Source of the DNA: an uncultured Bacillota bacterium | GTDB taxonomy: Bacteria > Bacillota_I > Bacilli_A > RFN20 > CAG-826 | Reading direction: 5' to 3' | DNA: 64,000 nt | Assembly (NCBI GenBank): GCA_949287245.1 | Contig: CASEFL010000005.1 | Location: forward strand, 43,906 to 107,905 | In this document: one piece after another, positions 34,752 through 43,570 of the stretch | Position numbering within the stretch: position 1 is the first letter of the stretch | How the letters are laid out: every line of letters starts with the position of its first letter | Position numbers and translations under genes: made by a program | The notes under the pieces: model-generated | The model's database searches: none | Told to the model about the DNA's origin: nothing | The model's input: the letters and a program-made list of their open reading frames with translations, nothing else

Positions 34752-35255
34752 ATGGAGCAAAAGCAACTACAAAAAATCCTTCAGTCCGGAAATAACGACA
34801 AGATTGAGCGTGCCTTTTCTTCTCTTTATGAAGAATATAAAGGTCTTTTAATCTTTATTTTGTCTCATTATTTATCAAGGAAAGAAGACATCGAAGATTG
34901 TTATAACGAAACATTTCTTGATTTTTTTCGTCATGCTTCCTCTATTAACAGTAATCTTAAATCTTATTTAACCACAAGCGCGAAAAATAAAGCCTTGGAC
35001 TTATTAAGAAAAAGAAAGAAAGAACAATTTATCGAACAAGAAGAAGATATCAAAGAGGAAGAACATTTTTCTGCCTTAATCGAATTTGAAGCGTGGGCTA
35101 AAACTTTGATTGATAAAGAGGATTATCAAATTATTCTTCTTCATTTAAAAGATGGCTTTAGCTTTGAAGAAATTGGGGCGAAATATAAGGAAAATCCAAG
35201 TAGCATTAAAACTCGTTATTATCGAGCATTAAAAAAGTTAAATAAGGGGGAATAG
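34752..35255 (+). CDS. ECF-type RNA polymerase sigma factor
   Basis: The 167-residue protein has sigma region 2 (LYEEYKGLLIFILSHYLSRKEDIEDCYNETFLDFFRH) and region 4 (LIDKEDYQIILLHLKDGFSFEEIGAKYKENPSSIKTRYYRALKKL), with the short linker typical of ECF factors. It redirects RNA polymerase to TGAAAC-CGTC type promoters; one is directly upstream. GAAGGA precedes the ATG. The downstream membrane protein starts two bases after the stop and is the likely anti-sigma. Confidence 0.9.
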   Translation: MEQKQLQKILQSGNNDKIERAFSSLYEEYKGLLIFILSHYLSRKEDIEDCYNETFLDFFRHASSINSNLKSYLTTSAKNKALDLLRKRKKEQFIEQEEDIKEEEHFSALIEFEAWAKTLIDKEDYQIILLHLKDGFSFEEIGAKYKENPSSIKTRYYRALKKLNKGE

Positions 35256-35256
35256 T

Positions 35257-37527
35257 ATGAAGAAAGAAGAACAGCAGTTTTTGAAAAAATATCTGCAAAA
35301 GTCAAATATTTCACCAAATTTTTCTGATATCCAGGAAAAAATTTCTTATCCCGAAAAAGCGAAGAAAAAGCGGAATAAATACTTAGTGCCCGTTCTTTCT
35401 TTCGCCTCTTTTGCCGTATTAATTCTCGGGCTTTCTATTGGCTTATCCTTTCTTCCTTCTAGTGTTTCAAAAGGGAATAGTACTCCTAATCAAAGTTTAG
35501 CTTTATATGAGGATGTTTATCTTGATAATGAACGAGAAATTCAAACGATTTATGAACGTAATCTTTCTTTTGTTGAGGATGGTTTCTCTTTCGCAAAAGA
35601 AGAAAACAATGGAAGAATCACTCTATTAGAAAGCGAAATTGATTCTTCTTCTTTCCAAGAAGGGATTCCAGGAGAATATCCGATCCATCTTTCCTTAAAA
35701 GAAGAAAATATCCAAGAAACCTTGCTTGTGGAAGTAATCGAAGAGGAAGTGGAAACAATTGATGTTCATTTTGATAAAGGATTTTATTATCTGGGAGAAA
35801 CTCCACTTCCTAGTGATTTCTCTTTAAAGAAATTAAGAAGCGATGGGAGTAGCATTGCTGCAAAAGAATCCGAATATGCTTTAGAGTATGATGAAGAATC
35901 TTTTTCTTCTCTAGGAAAGAAAAATATTCGTGTTTATTTAAAGGGGAATGCATCAATTTATGTCGATATGGTCTGCGAAGTAAAACCGTTAGAAGAAATT
36001 TCTTTTGCCGGTAATTATGGCTGGGTAGCGGATGATTATCCTTATGGGGCTCCTTTAATAAAAATGTTCCATATATCAGAAAATAACGAAATTTCCTCTG
36101 ACTATAGCGAAATTTGGATGGAAGGAGAGCTAACCATTGAAAAGAAAGGCGATATCCTTCATTTATCCACGCCCTCAACTTCTACTCAACTTGCAACTTA
36201 TAATCCCAATACCCGTATTTTTGAAGTTGAAGGGGTAGCAGGAGACCCTCCTTATCCTTGCTTTTTGCTTCCTTCGATGACTCATGAAATTCACGTTTTA
36301 TATCCTCTTGATATCAATAGAGAAGATGTTTTTTGCGCAAAAAATGGTTATCTTGATCAAAGTACGTTAAACACCATTATTTATTTTGGTGGAGGAGTGT
36401 ATCTTGATTCGGAGTTTAAAAACGAAGTAACCCGAAATACGTATTTAGAAGATGGGTGCACCATATATGGAGGAACCATATATGAACATGAATATGACGG
36501 AGTCCTTTCTGGTATTTGGGTGGATGAGGAAAGAGACCCTCTTCCTGAAGTTAGTTATGTATTTAAAGAGGATAAAGTTTCTTATCAATTTTTAGATTTT
36601 TTAAAAGATTATAGTGTTTCAAGACACGGAAACGGTTTATTTATTCGCTTTGCTAATCAAGTACTTCGTTATGATATTCGAACCGATCAAATAGAGATTT
36701 TTGGCTATCAAGGGAAGGTGGCCTCCTCTTATCGTCGCTTTGATGATGAGGAGGAAATCATTGTCCGTTTTGCATATTTAACTTCTAGTGAGCATGCTTT
36801 TGTCTTAAAAAAAGGGGAGAAGATGAGTTCTTACATGATTTCTAAAAATGGAGAGGATATATATTTTTATGATTTTGATGATTATGAAGGACAACCTTTA
36901 TACGAAAATACCAAGTTAACAGGAACCTTAGGAAATATAGGTTTACGAGACTTTTTAGGAACCTATGGAACCTATAAAGACTACTGGCAAACAGACAATC
37001 TTGCTTCCTTTGAAGAAGGAGTTTCTTATTCTTCCTACGCTTTTGTGCATTATCAAAATCTTGAGTTAGTCGATTATGGAAAGCTATCCATTGTTGGCTA
37101 TAAAGAGGATACGCATGAAGTCCTCATTTCCTGTTCTTTAAAAAGTGGGACTACCCTTAATTTAATCGGAAAAAGTTTCTCTTTCTTTTTCCCAGATGAA
37201 AATGACCATAGCCGCTATAACAAAAATGAACACCTTTACGCGGATTTGCCCTTTTTAGGAACGTATGTCTCGGAAAGCGGGAAAACCTTTCTTATTAAAG
37301 ATAACGAAACCTTCCAAACACGAGAAATCGACTCCACAGGTTATGAATGGGACAATATTGTTGGTTATCGCTTAACAAAAGAAGAGGAAAACAGTTTCCT
37401 TCTTACTTATCAAGAGGTCACTGGTTATGGGCCGGAAGATTATGAAAACCGTACACTTACCATATCTTTTGTTGATGGATTTTATGAGTTAACTTATCGG
37501 GATATAACCTATCGAAAGAGCATATAA
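35257..37527 (+). CDS. Giant membrane-anchored putative anti-sigma/sensor protein
   Basis: This 756-residue protein has a short cytoplasmic N-terminus (about 1-40), one membrane helix (about 43-65) and nearly 700 extracytoplasmic residues. Around residues 165-245 is a bacterial Ig-like pattern (IDVHFDKGFYYLGETPLPSDFSL). The remainder is beta-rich with FLGTYGTYKDYW and FLGTYVSESGKTFLIKDN segments that look like related repeats. Coupling to the ECF sigma gene makes an anti-sigma role likely, although no RsiV, zinc anti-sigma (HxxxCxxC) or other known motif is seen. An AAGGGGGA ribosome-binding site overlaps the sigma stop. Confidence 0.7.
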   Translation: MKKEEQQFLKKYLQKSNISPNFSDIQEKISYPEKAKKKRNKYLVPVLSFASFAVLILGLSIGLSFLPSSVSKGNSTPNQSLALYEDVYLDNEREIQTIYERNLSFVEDGFSFAKEENNGRITLLESEIDSSSFQEGIPGEYPIHLSLKEENIQETLLVEVIEEEVETIDVHFDKGFYYLGETPLPSDFSLKKLRSDGSSIAAKESEYALEYDEESFSSLGKKNIRVYLKGNASIYVDMVCEVKPLEEISFAGNYGWVADDYPYGAPLIKMFHISENNEISSDYSEIWMEGELTIEKKGDILHLSTPSTSTQLATYNPNTRIFEVEGVAGDPPYPCFLLPSMTHEIHVLYPLDINREDVFCAKNGYLDQSTLNTIIYFGGGVYLDSEFKNEVTRNTYLEDGCTIYGGTIYEHEYDGVLSGIWVDEERDPLPEVSYVFKEDKVSYQFLDFLKDYSVSRHGNGLFIRFANQVLRYDIRTDQIEIFGYQGKVASSYRRFDDEEEIIVRFAYLTSSEHAFVLKKGEKMSSYMISKNGEDIYFYDFDDYEGQPLYENTKLTGTLGNIGLRDFLGTYGTYKDYWQTDNLASFEEGVSYSSYAFVHYQNLELVDYGKLSIVGYKEDTHEVLISCSLKSGTTLNLIGKSFSFFFPDENDHSRYNKNEHLYADLPFLGTYVSESGKTFLIKDNETFQTREIDSTGYEWDNIVGYRLTKEEENSFLLTYQEVTGYGPEDYENRTLTISFVDGFYELTYRDITYRKSI

Positions 37528-37560
37528 AAAAGACCCAGTTTTGAAACTGGGTCACTTTTA
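37526..37560. terminator. Bidirectional terminator
   Basis: GACCCAGTT pairs with AACTGGGTC, with T tracts on both sides. It separates the sigma operon from the convergent lipoprotein gene. Confidence 0.85.
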
Positions 37561-37567
37561 TCACTGA

Positions 37568-39784
37568 CTAATAGGGGAGATAGAAGGTAAGAATGGTTGC
37601 ATTTAATTCGGCATCATATTCAAACATTAATACGACCGAGTAGTCATCTTCTGTACCATATAGAAGCGAACCATCCTCACTTGTAGAATCCACGACCCAA
37701 CCATTGGCGGTTAATTCTTCCGTGATTGCCTCTTGGTAATTACCTCCTGCGCAGATGACACCAACTAGTCCCATATAGCTATATAGATTTAAATCCACAT
37801 AGCACCAAACATTGGCAAGAGTTTCATCAGGAAGGGATACACCCGTTCCATAAAGATCAAGATAATACTCAATGTATTCGGAATCGTAACCAAGATTATA
37901 GGCAAGATCGCAAACACTTATTGCTAAAGTGCTATCTTCTTCATAATAGGTTAACTCAAGAAGCAAGTTATTTTCTTCATGAATGTAAACAGTGAATGGT
38001 TGATAATTTAAGTTTGTAAGTTCTATAGCCTCATAACCATTTGCTAATAAAGTGTCGATATAAGCATTCACTTCTTCACCGGTTATAGAAGAAGCGACAA
38101 TGTCTAAATAACCATAATCTGTATCAATATTGACGCTAATTTCATTAAGATTTTCTGCTTCTAAAGTCGGAAGGGAACCACTTAAACCAATTGCTGTTAA
38201 TTCCTCGCGATAACCATTGGCATCCCAACTTGTGGCCGGGGGTTCTCCGGCTAATTCGCCCATAAGAATCGTGATTGATTCATATAAGTTTACCGAATAA
38301 TAAACAACATAGACGATGACTTGGCCAGTAGGATCAAGATAGCCGTCTCTTGTTGGGGAATATTCCCAACCAGCAGCTTCTAAAATAGCAATTAAATCTT
38401 CCGTTAAATTACCATCAAGCGAATCCCACTCCACTTGGAAAAAGGCGCTTTCTTCGGCAGTTTCTTCTTGGGTATATAAATACATAGTTCCCGTAATGCT
38501 GCTGCAATCAGGGAAAGTAACATCGTTTACACCAAGTACTTCTTTAATTGCCTCATTTACTTCTTCTGTGGGGAAGGTTTCATAAGTTTTAATATAGGCA
38601 TTAAATTGCACATTAATTGTGTTATTTTCGCTATCAAGTTGTAAAAGAACTTCCGCGGTTTCTGTTGCATCGTGGCAAGCGTATCCTTTATAGTCTTCGC
38701 TTGTACTTTCTTCAACAATCCATCCTTCTTCTTGGAAAACTGCTGTCCATGCTTCTAAACTTGCTGTCGCTTCTGGATATACCACTAAATAGGCAAAAGG
38801 TAGACCAATCACGCTATAGTCAACAAATTCATATTCTGCTGCAGTGGGGTAATCAGGAATTTCTACATAAGGAATGCCCATTCGAGTTAAGGCTGCCTTA
38901 ATATCTTCATGAGGGACACTTGTGATAGGGGGAATATAGGGAAGAATCGTAATGAAGGGGATGTCATAAGTAGCATCAATTGCTAAATAGGCAATTACTT
39001 GTTCTGTAGGATCTAAATAGCCATCTTCTTCTACCTCAGTCCAATTCGCTGCTTCAAAAATCGCTGCCATTTGCTCAAGGGTTACTTCATCATTTGGACC
39101 AGTCCATTGAATTTGGAAATATCCATCAGCGGCATCGGTAACGTAATAATCTTCACTGGGAAGAGAAGATAAGTCAGGAATCGTAACGCCTGTGATGCCA
39201 AGAGAAGATAAGGCAGCGGCCACTGTTTCCGCAGGATATTGTGTAACCGCTACACGAGAGGTAACGTCCACACACATCGTTCCTGTACCTTCGGTGATGG
39301 GATAATATTCTTCATCGGCTAAATACACTTGGAAGGTAATATGAAGGCCATCTTCAAATAAATCATAGGCGACAATATTTTCATCACCGCTAGGGGTTTC
39401 AATTATTCCTGGAACCTCTTCTAAAATGGCAAGATATTCTTCTACTAGTGCATAAGTAGCATCTTGCACTTCTAGGCTTAGCATCCCTTGATAAGGAATA
39501 AAGGAATAAATATAGTCGCTTAGGTCAATATAAGGAATGTCGTACCCATTTAAGTAAAGATGTTGGGTGCTTAATTCCATCTCGTCCCAAGTTTCGACTG
39601 GTGTTGGAGGAAGTGTGCTACTTGTGCTGCTTGTTTCACTTGATGTATTTCCGCTACTGTCACTACTACTAATAGAGGTTCCGCTACTGTCACTACTACT
39701 AATAGAGGAAGAAGTTGTATCACCACAAGAAGCAAGGACCAAAGTTAAGGCAAGTAATGCCACCGGCCATAGTTTCTTTTTCAT
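37568..39784 (-). CDS. Repeat-rich Ser-linker surface lipoprotein
   Basis: The 738-residue protein has a lipoprotein signal (VLASC, Cys20) and a Ser/Thr linker. It then has about five or six related units of 100-120 residues with patterns AALSSLGITGVTIPDLSS, AIFEAANWTEVEEDGYLDPT and AILEAAGWEYSPTRDGYLDPT. The family is not recognised. AAAGGAG before ATG 39784 sets the start; a longer upstream frame is rejected because it lacks a signal peptide. Very acidic, as expected for a surface protein. The linker contains two identical 30-bp DNA units. Confidence 0.75.
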   Translation of the reverse strand: MKKKLWPVALLALTLVLASCGDTTSSSISSSDSSGTSISSSDSSGNTSSETSSTSSTLPPTPVETWDEMELSTQHLYLNGYDIPYIDLSDYIYSFIPYQGMLSLEVQDATYALVEEYLAILEEVPGIIETPSGDENIVAYDLFEDGLHITFQVYLADEEYYPITEGTGTMCVDVTSRVAVTQYPAETVAAALSSLGITGVTIPDLSSLPSEDYYVTDAADGYFQIQWTGPNDEVTLEQMAAIFEAANWTEVEEDGYLDPTEQVIAYLAIDATYDIPFITILPYIPPITSVPHEDIKAALTRMGIPYVEIPDYPTAAEYEFVDYSVIGLPFAYLVVYPEATASLEAWTAVFQEEGWIVEESTSEDYKGYACHDATETAEVLLQLDSENNTINVQFNAYIKTYETFPTEEVNEAIKEVLGVNDVTFPDCSSITGTMYLYTQEETAEESAFFQVEWDSLDGNLTEDLIAILEAAGWEYSPTRDGYLDPTGQVIVYVVYYSVNLYESITILMGELAGEPPATSWDANGYREELTAIGLSGSLPTLEAENLNEISVNIDTDYGYLDIVASSITGEEVNAYIDTLLANGYEAIELTNLNYQPFTVYIHEENNLLLELTYYEEDSTLAISVCDLAYNLGYDSEYIEYYLDLYGTGVSLPDETLANVWCYVDLNLYSYMGLVGVICAGGNYQEAITEELTANGWVVDSTSEDGSLLYGTEDDYSVVLMFEYDAELNATILTFYLPY
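39649..39708. repeat. Two perfect 30-bp tandem repeats in the lipoprotein linker
   Basis: The 30 bases at 39649-39678 are repeated exactly at 39679-39708. Each unit adds ten residues (a Ser/Asp-rich block) to the linker. Such repeats can expand or contract by slippage without changing frame. Confidence 0.9.
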
Positions 39785-39864
39785 CGAAAAACTCCTTTCT
39801 TTTGAATGACAATAGTTAAGAAGTAATCCGAAAAATATCAAGAAAAATATTGAAAACTTTCCAC

Positions 39865-41037
39865 TTATTTTCGATAAAGAACTTTTTCTGATTGAAATAA
39901 CCGATTGGCAACAAAAACTAAGAAAAAGGCAAAAACGGTCGTTAAAATCGTTGTAATGGCAAAATATAGCCAAGGGAAAGTACTTGCTTTAAGAATAAGA
40001 GACATGCAAGAAGGAATGTTTAAGATAGGAATAAAGGCAAAACCTATGGAACTTAAATCGAGGATTCCTCCTAAAAGAGCAATGACCATCATAATGGTTA
40101 ATAACGAACCAAGATAAGCATTCGCCTCTTTTATACTCTTGGAAAAAGAAGATATTGCAACACCAATTCCATCAAAAAGAATGATGCTAACAAAAAATAG
40201 GAAGAGTATGGCAAAAGCGTTTCCTAAGGAAAGATGCAACCCTGGTAACAAAGAAGGAAGAGAAAAGAATACGCCACAAAAACTAACAAGCGCGCTAGCA
40301 AGAGAAGCAAGAGAAATGGCTAAAATCTTGCCCCAAGAAATTGCACTACGGGGGATAGGAGTAAGAAGAAGCAACCCTAAAGTACCTCGTTCTTTTTCTC
40401 CTGCGATAGATTCAGGAGCCAAAGACATAATTGGTGAAAATAAGAAAGTAATGGTTAAAAAAGGAATTAAGAAAGAAGCAATTTGATCAATGCGGAAAGA
40501 GGAATCGGAAACATTAGGAGAAATAGGCACCCCGTTTTCTTGATTTAAAAGGTAACCATTATAAGTATAAGAGATAAGACTACTTGCTAATTCATAAAGA
40601 TATGTCGCTTTTTCGGAAGATCCATTGTAATAAACATTTAATGTGGGAAGATTTTCACTTGAAATTTCCTCTTCAAAATTCGGACTGTAATCTAAATATA
40701 CATCATATTTTCCCTCTTTTAATTGTTCTAAAACCTCACAATTTTCTGAAGAAATTGGAAATTTAATTAGGGTATTGCCGCGATTTTCAATATTGAGAGC
40801 AGCTTCTACTTGTGTAACGAGTAAAGGCTCTTCTCCCTCTCCAAAATCTTCGTTATAGGCAAGAGAAAAGGTTTCGTTTTCAAAAGTGGTCGTCGAAGTA
40901 AGAGAAGGCATTATTTTGCCTAAAGCGCCATATAAGATAAAAATTAAAATTCCTGGTAAGAATAAGGCAACAAGCATTCGCGAATCACAAAAATACCGCC
41001 GCAATTCTTTTCTTAAAATACTCCACAATGCTTTCAC
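39865..41037 (-). CDS. ABC-2 type permease, NatB-like
   Basis: This 390-residue permease has one N-terminal helix, a long extracytoplasmic domain (about 45-185) and five or six C-terminal helices, the layout of NatB/YhaP-type exporters. FSPIMSLAPESIAGEKERGTLGLLLLTPI is the characteristic segment of this family. With the adjoining ATPase it would export Na+ or another substrate; the substrate is not assignable. The start overlaps the ATPase stop (ATGA). Confidence 0.85.
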   Translation of the reverse strand: MKALWSILRKELRRYFCDSRMLVALFLPGILIFILYGALGKIMPSLTSTTTFENETFSLAYNEDFGEGEEPLLVTQVEAALNIENRGNTLIKFPISSENCEVLEQLKEGKYDVYLDYSPNFEEEISSENLPTLNVYYNGSSEKATYLYELASSLISYTYNGYLLNQENGVPISPNVSDSSFRIDQIASFLIPFLTITFLFSPIMSLAPESIAGEKERGTLGLLLLTPIPRSAISWGKILAISLASLASALVSFCGVFFSLPSLLPGLHLSLGNAFAILFLFFVSIILFDGIGVAISSFSKSIKEANAYLGSLLTIMMVIALLGGILDLSSIGFAFIPILNIPSCMSLILKASTFPWLYFAITTILTTVFAFFLVFVANRLFQSEKVLYRK

Positions 41038-41798
41038 GATTCATCCTCCTGATAAAGAGAAAAGAACACTTTCTCTAATCCACCTTCTTCTTGATATGTT
41101 TTCTTCTCTCCTTCCTTTACTAAGTTTCCTTTTAATAAAATGCCAATACAATCACATAGTTTTTCTGCTAATGAGAAGATATGGGTAGATAAGATTACGG
41201 ATTTTCCTTGTTTCCTTAATTCACATAAATATTCTTCCACTTCTTTAGAAGCAACAAGATCAAGACCATTTGTCGGTTCGTCAAAAAGAATAATCTTTGG
41301 GTTATGGGCAAGAGATAAGGCAAGTGAGCATTTTTGCTTCATTCCAGTGGATAAATTTTCAATCTTTTTATCTTTATATTCTTCAATATGAAAACGGTGA
41401 AAAAGAAGTTGTTTCTCTCTTTTTGCTTCTTCTTCCTTTAGTGAGTAAAGGTTAGCAAAAAAATCAAAGGTTTGGTTTGGGGTGAAAAAACCATCAAGAC
41501 GGAGTTCTGAGGTAAGAAAACCAATATTTCTTCGATAATTTGATAAATCTTTGCGAATATCTTCACCTTGAAAAAATATTGTCCCGGATTCTTGCTTGAT
41601 TAAAGAGGAAATGATTCTTAAGGCTGTTGTTTTCCCTGCGCCATTTGGACCAAGAAGCCCATAAATTTCCCCTTCTTTTAAGGAAAAAGATAAATCATTA
41701 AGGGCAACTAAGTGTTCTCTTTTTCCCAATAAAGAATCGCCTCTTTTTCTTTTTAAGGGGAAAGTCTTTTTAATATTTTCAATCCGTAAAACTTTCAT
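41034..41798 (-). CDS. ABC transporter ATP-binding protein, NatA-like
   Basis: The 254-residue ATPase has Walker A GPNGAGKTTALRI, signature LSTGMKQKCSLALSLAHNPK and Walker B IILFDEPTNGLDL. It powers the NatB-like permease encoded downstream. TAAAAT ends seven bases before the ATG with no Shine-Dalgarno, so the mRNA is probably leaderless. Confidence 0.92.
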   Translation of the reverse strand: MKVLRIENIKKTFPLKRKRGDSLLGKREHLVALNDLSFSLKEGEIYGLLGPNGAGKTTALRIISSLIKQESGTIFFQGEDIRKDLSNYRRNIGFLTSELRLDGFFTPNQTFDFFANLYSLKEEEAKREKQLLFHRFHIEEYKDKKIENLSTGMKQKCSLALSLAHNPKIILFDEPTNGLDLVASKEVEEYLCELRKQGKSVILSTHIFSLAEKLCDCIGILLKGNLVKEGEKKTYQEEGGLEKVFFSLYQEDES

Positions 41799-41853
41799 CG
41801 TAAATATTTTACCAAAACTCTTTTCCTTTAAAGAGACATCTTCTTATAGCAGG

Positions 41854-43224
41854 ATGAAAAGAAAAGAGGTAATCTATCGAAGAATGAAAATAAAGGTGAA
41901 AAACGCTTTTCTTGATATCCTCCATGTTCTTTTTTTAGGGGTATTTATTGGTCTTGTCATCGCCTTATTTAGTTTTGTTTTTGAACTTTTAGCAGAAATT
42001 TCTTTACAAATGCATGCTTCAAGAGAACCTTACGTGATTGTTGCCCAAGTATTTATTACTGTTGTTGCCGCTCTTTTAGCCTATCGCTTAATCCGAGAAG
42101 AACCCATTGTGGAAGGGATTGCCATTCCTCATGCTTTAATGGCCATAAGAGGAGAAGAAAATATTGGTGGATTACACCGGATTGCTGCTTTAACGGCCTC
42201 AAGTCTTCTTACTTCCGTTACGGCGATTCCTTTAGGACCTGAAGGAGTCGGGGGACTACTTTCAGCGCAAGTAGTTGTCCTTGGACAAAAAATAACCAAG
42301 CGCAACATTGGCAATCGAGGAGAAATTGCCATGGGTTTATCCGCTGGTTTTGGCGCGGCATTTTTATCTCCTCTTGCCGGACTTTTTTATGGCTTTGAGG
42401 AAGGTTGGCATCATTTTTCTTGGAAATTATTAGGAAAAGGGATTCTTATGTGTCTTTCTTCTTATGTGGTTGCTTATGCCATTGAAACTGCCGCGGGAAT
42501 GAAACGGATTTTTGCTTTAGAGGGATTAATCTTTCCCGAATGGTCAAGCTTTCTTATCCTCCCTATTTTATTTGCCGCTATTCCTCTTGTTGTTTATTTA
42601 TTTTCCTATTTATTTATTGTTTTAAATCGATATGTTCGTTTAAGAAGAGATGGCAAATATGCTCGTTATCGTATGCTTCTTTTCTTTGTTGTTGTCATGA
42701 TTATGGGTTTTTTCTTCCCTTATGATTCGGTCATTGGAAGTGGCCATTCTCTGATTGAACATACTTTAGAAGAAAGCTTATGGTACATTGTTCTTCTTTA
42801 TCTTTTCATTCGTTTCTTTATTACCTTAATTGGTGGAAATAGCGGTGCTAGCGGAGGAATTGTCATTCCGTCTTTAGCAATGGGAGCCCTCATAGGTCGC
42901 CTTTTTACTTTAATTATGGAAAATTATCTTCACATGGATCCTTCTTCTTCGCCTTTTTGGATTGTTTTTTCTAGTTGTTTCTTTTTAGCGGTATTAAATA
43001 AAGTTCCCCTTACTGCTTCTACTCTTTTAGCCTCTTCGTTATTTTTTGTTACTTCCAACGGGGTGGATGCGCTTCTTGCTTTCCTTATTTCTCTTCCTCT
43101 TTACGCAATTGCTTGCTTGCCTTTATATCTTCATAAAATTGAAGATTTATATGATGGTGTGATTGAGGTTGAAGAAGAGGCTCAGCATTTACCTCATCTT
43201 CATGGTGTGCCTTTAGAAAAATAA
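41854..43224 (+). CDS. ClC family chloride channel/antiporter
   Basis: This 456-residue protein has ten or more helices and ClC signatures: VEGIAIPHAL, LGPEGVGGLLSAQ (consensus GKEGP) and GGNSGASGGIVIPSLAMGALIGRL (consensus GGxFxPSL). It moves Cl- or a related anion across the membrane. The variant motifs leave ion specificity open; CLC-F fluoride exporters also have altered motifs, but no fluoride riboswitch is seen upstream. The start is uncertain: ATG 41884 is also in frame. Confidence 0.85.
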   Translation: MKRKEVIYRRMKIKVKNAFLDILHVLFLGVFIGLVIALFSFVFELLAEISLQMHASREPYVIVAQVFITVVAALLAYRLIREEPIVEGIAIPHALMAIRGEENIGGLHRIAALTASSLLTSVTAIPLGPEGVGGLLSAQVVVLGQKITKRNIGNRGEIAMGLSAGFGAAFLSPLAGLFYGFEEGWHHFSWKLLGKGILMCLSSYVVAYAIETAAGMKRIFALEGLIFPEWSSFLILPILFAAIPLVVYLFSYLFIVLNRYVRLRRDGKYARYRMLLFFVVVMIMGFFFPYDSVIGSGHSLIEHTLEESLWYIVLLYLFIRFFITLIGGNSGASGGIVIPSLAMGALIGRLFTLIMENYLHMDPSSSPFWIVFSSCFFLAVLNKVPLTASTLLASSLFFVTSNGVDALLAFLISLPLYAIACLPLYLHKIEDLYDGVIEVEEEAQHLPHLHGVPLEK

Positions 43225-43253
43225 CGTTAAAGAAAAAAGCATTTCTCTTTTCA

Positions 43254-43272
43254 TATACCCCCATAGGGTATA
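43254..43272. promoter_or_regulatory. CsoR operator
   Basis: TATACCCCCATAGGGTATA is a perfect 7-bp inverted repeat with a five-base spacer, the form of known CsoR copper-responsive operators. It lies 10 bases before the csoR start codon and overlaps the promoter. Confidence 0.8.
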
Positions 43273-43282
43273 TTTTATACGT

Positions 43283-43570
43283 ATGGAAACAAGAAGAAGG
43301 ACAATACGCAAGGAAGAAGAAAAAAAGAAAATTCTTCAACGTTTAGCCCGTATTGAAGGGCAAATTAGAGGAATAACAAAAATGGTAAATGAGGATGCTT
43401 ATTGTGGAGATTTAGTAACTCAATTAACCGCGATTGAAAAGGCGATTCACTCTTTAAGCGGACATTTACTTGAAAAGCATTTACGAACCTGTGTTGTAAA
43501 AGAAGTAGAAGAAGAGGGGAGTGATGCCATGGAAGAAGCTTATGAACTGATTCGGAGGTGGGCAAAATGA
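43283..43570 (+). CDS. csoR: Copper-sensing transcriptional repressor CsoR
   Basis: The 95-residue all-helical repressor releases DNA on binding Cu(I). The Cys-His-Cys copper ligands are visible as DAYCGDLVTQL, SLSGHLLEKHLRTCV. The conserved LARIEGQIRGITKMV helix is present. It sits under its own operator and overlaps copA by four bases. No Shine-Dalgarno; TATATT lies eight bases upstream, so the transcript may be leaderless. Confidence 0.93.
   Translation: METRRRTIRKEEEKKKILQRLARIEGQIRGITKMVNEDAYCGDLVTQLTAIEKAIHSLSGHLLEKHLRTCVVKEVEEEGSDAMEEAYELIRRWAK

Noticed and set aside
39785..39973. Extended N-terminus of the 37568 lipoprotein
   Set aside because: The lipoprotein signal peptide and an AAAGGAG site both place the start at 39784.
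41799..41853. Fluoride riboswitch before the ClC gene
   Set aside because: The space is only 55 bases, shared with a divergent promoter, and no characteristic fold is visible.
43558..43566. GTG start for copA
   Set aside because: The GTG lies within the Shine-Dalgarno area; ATG 43567 has correct spacing.
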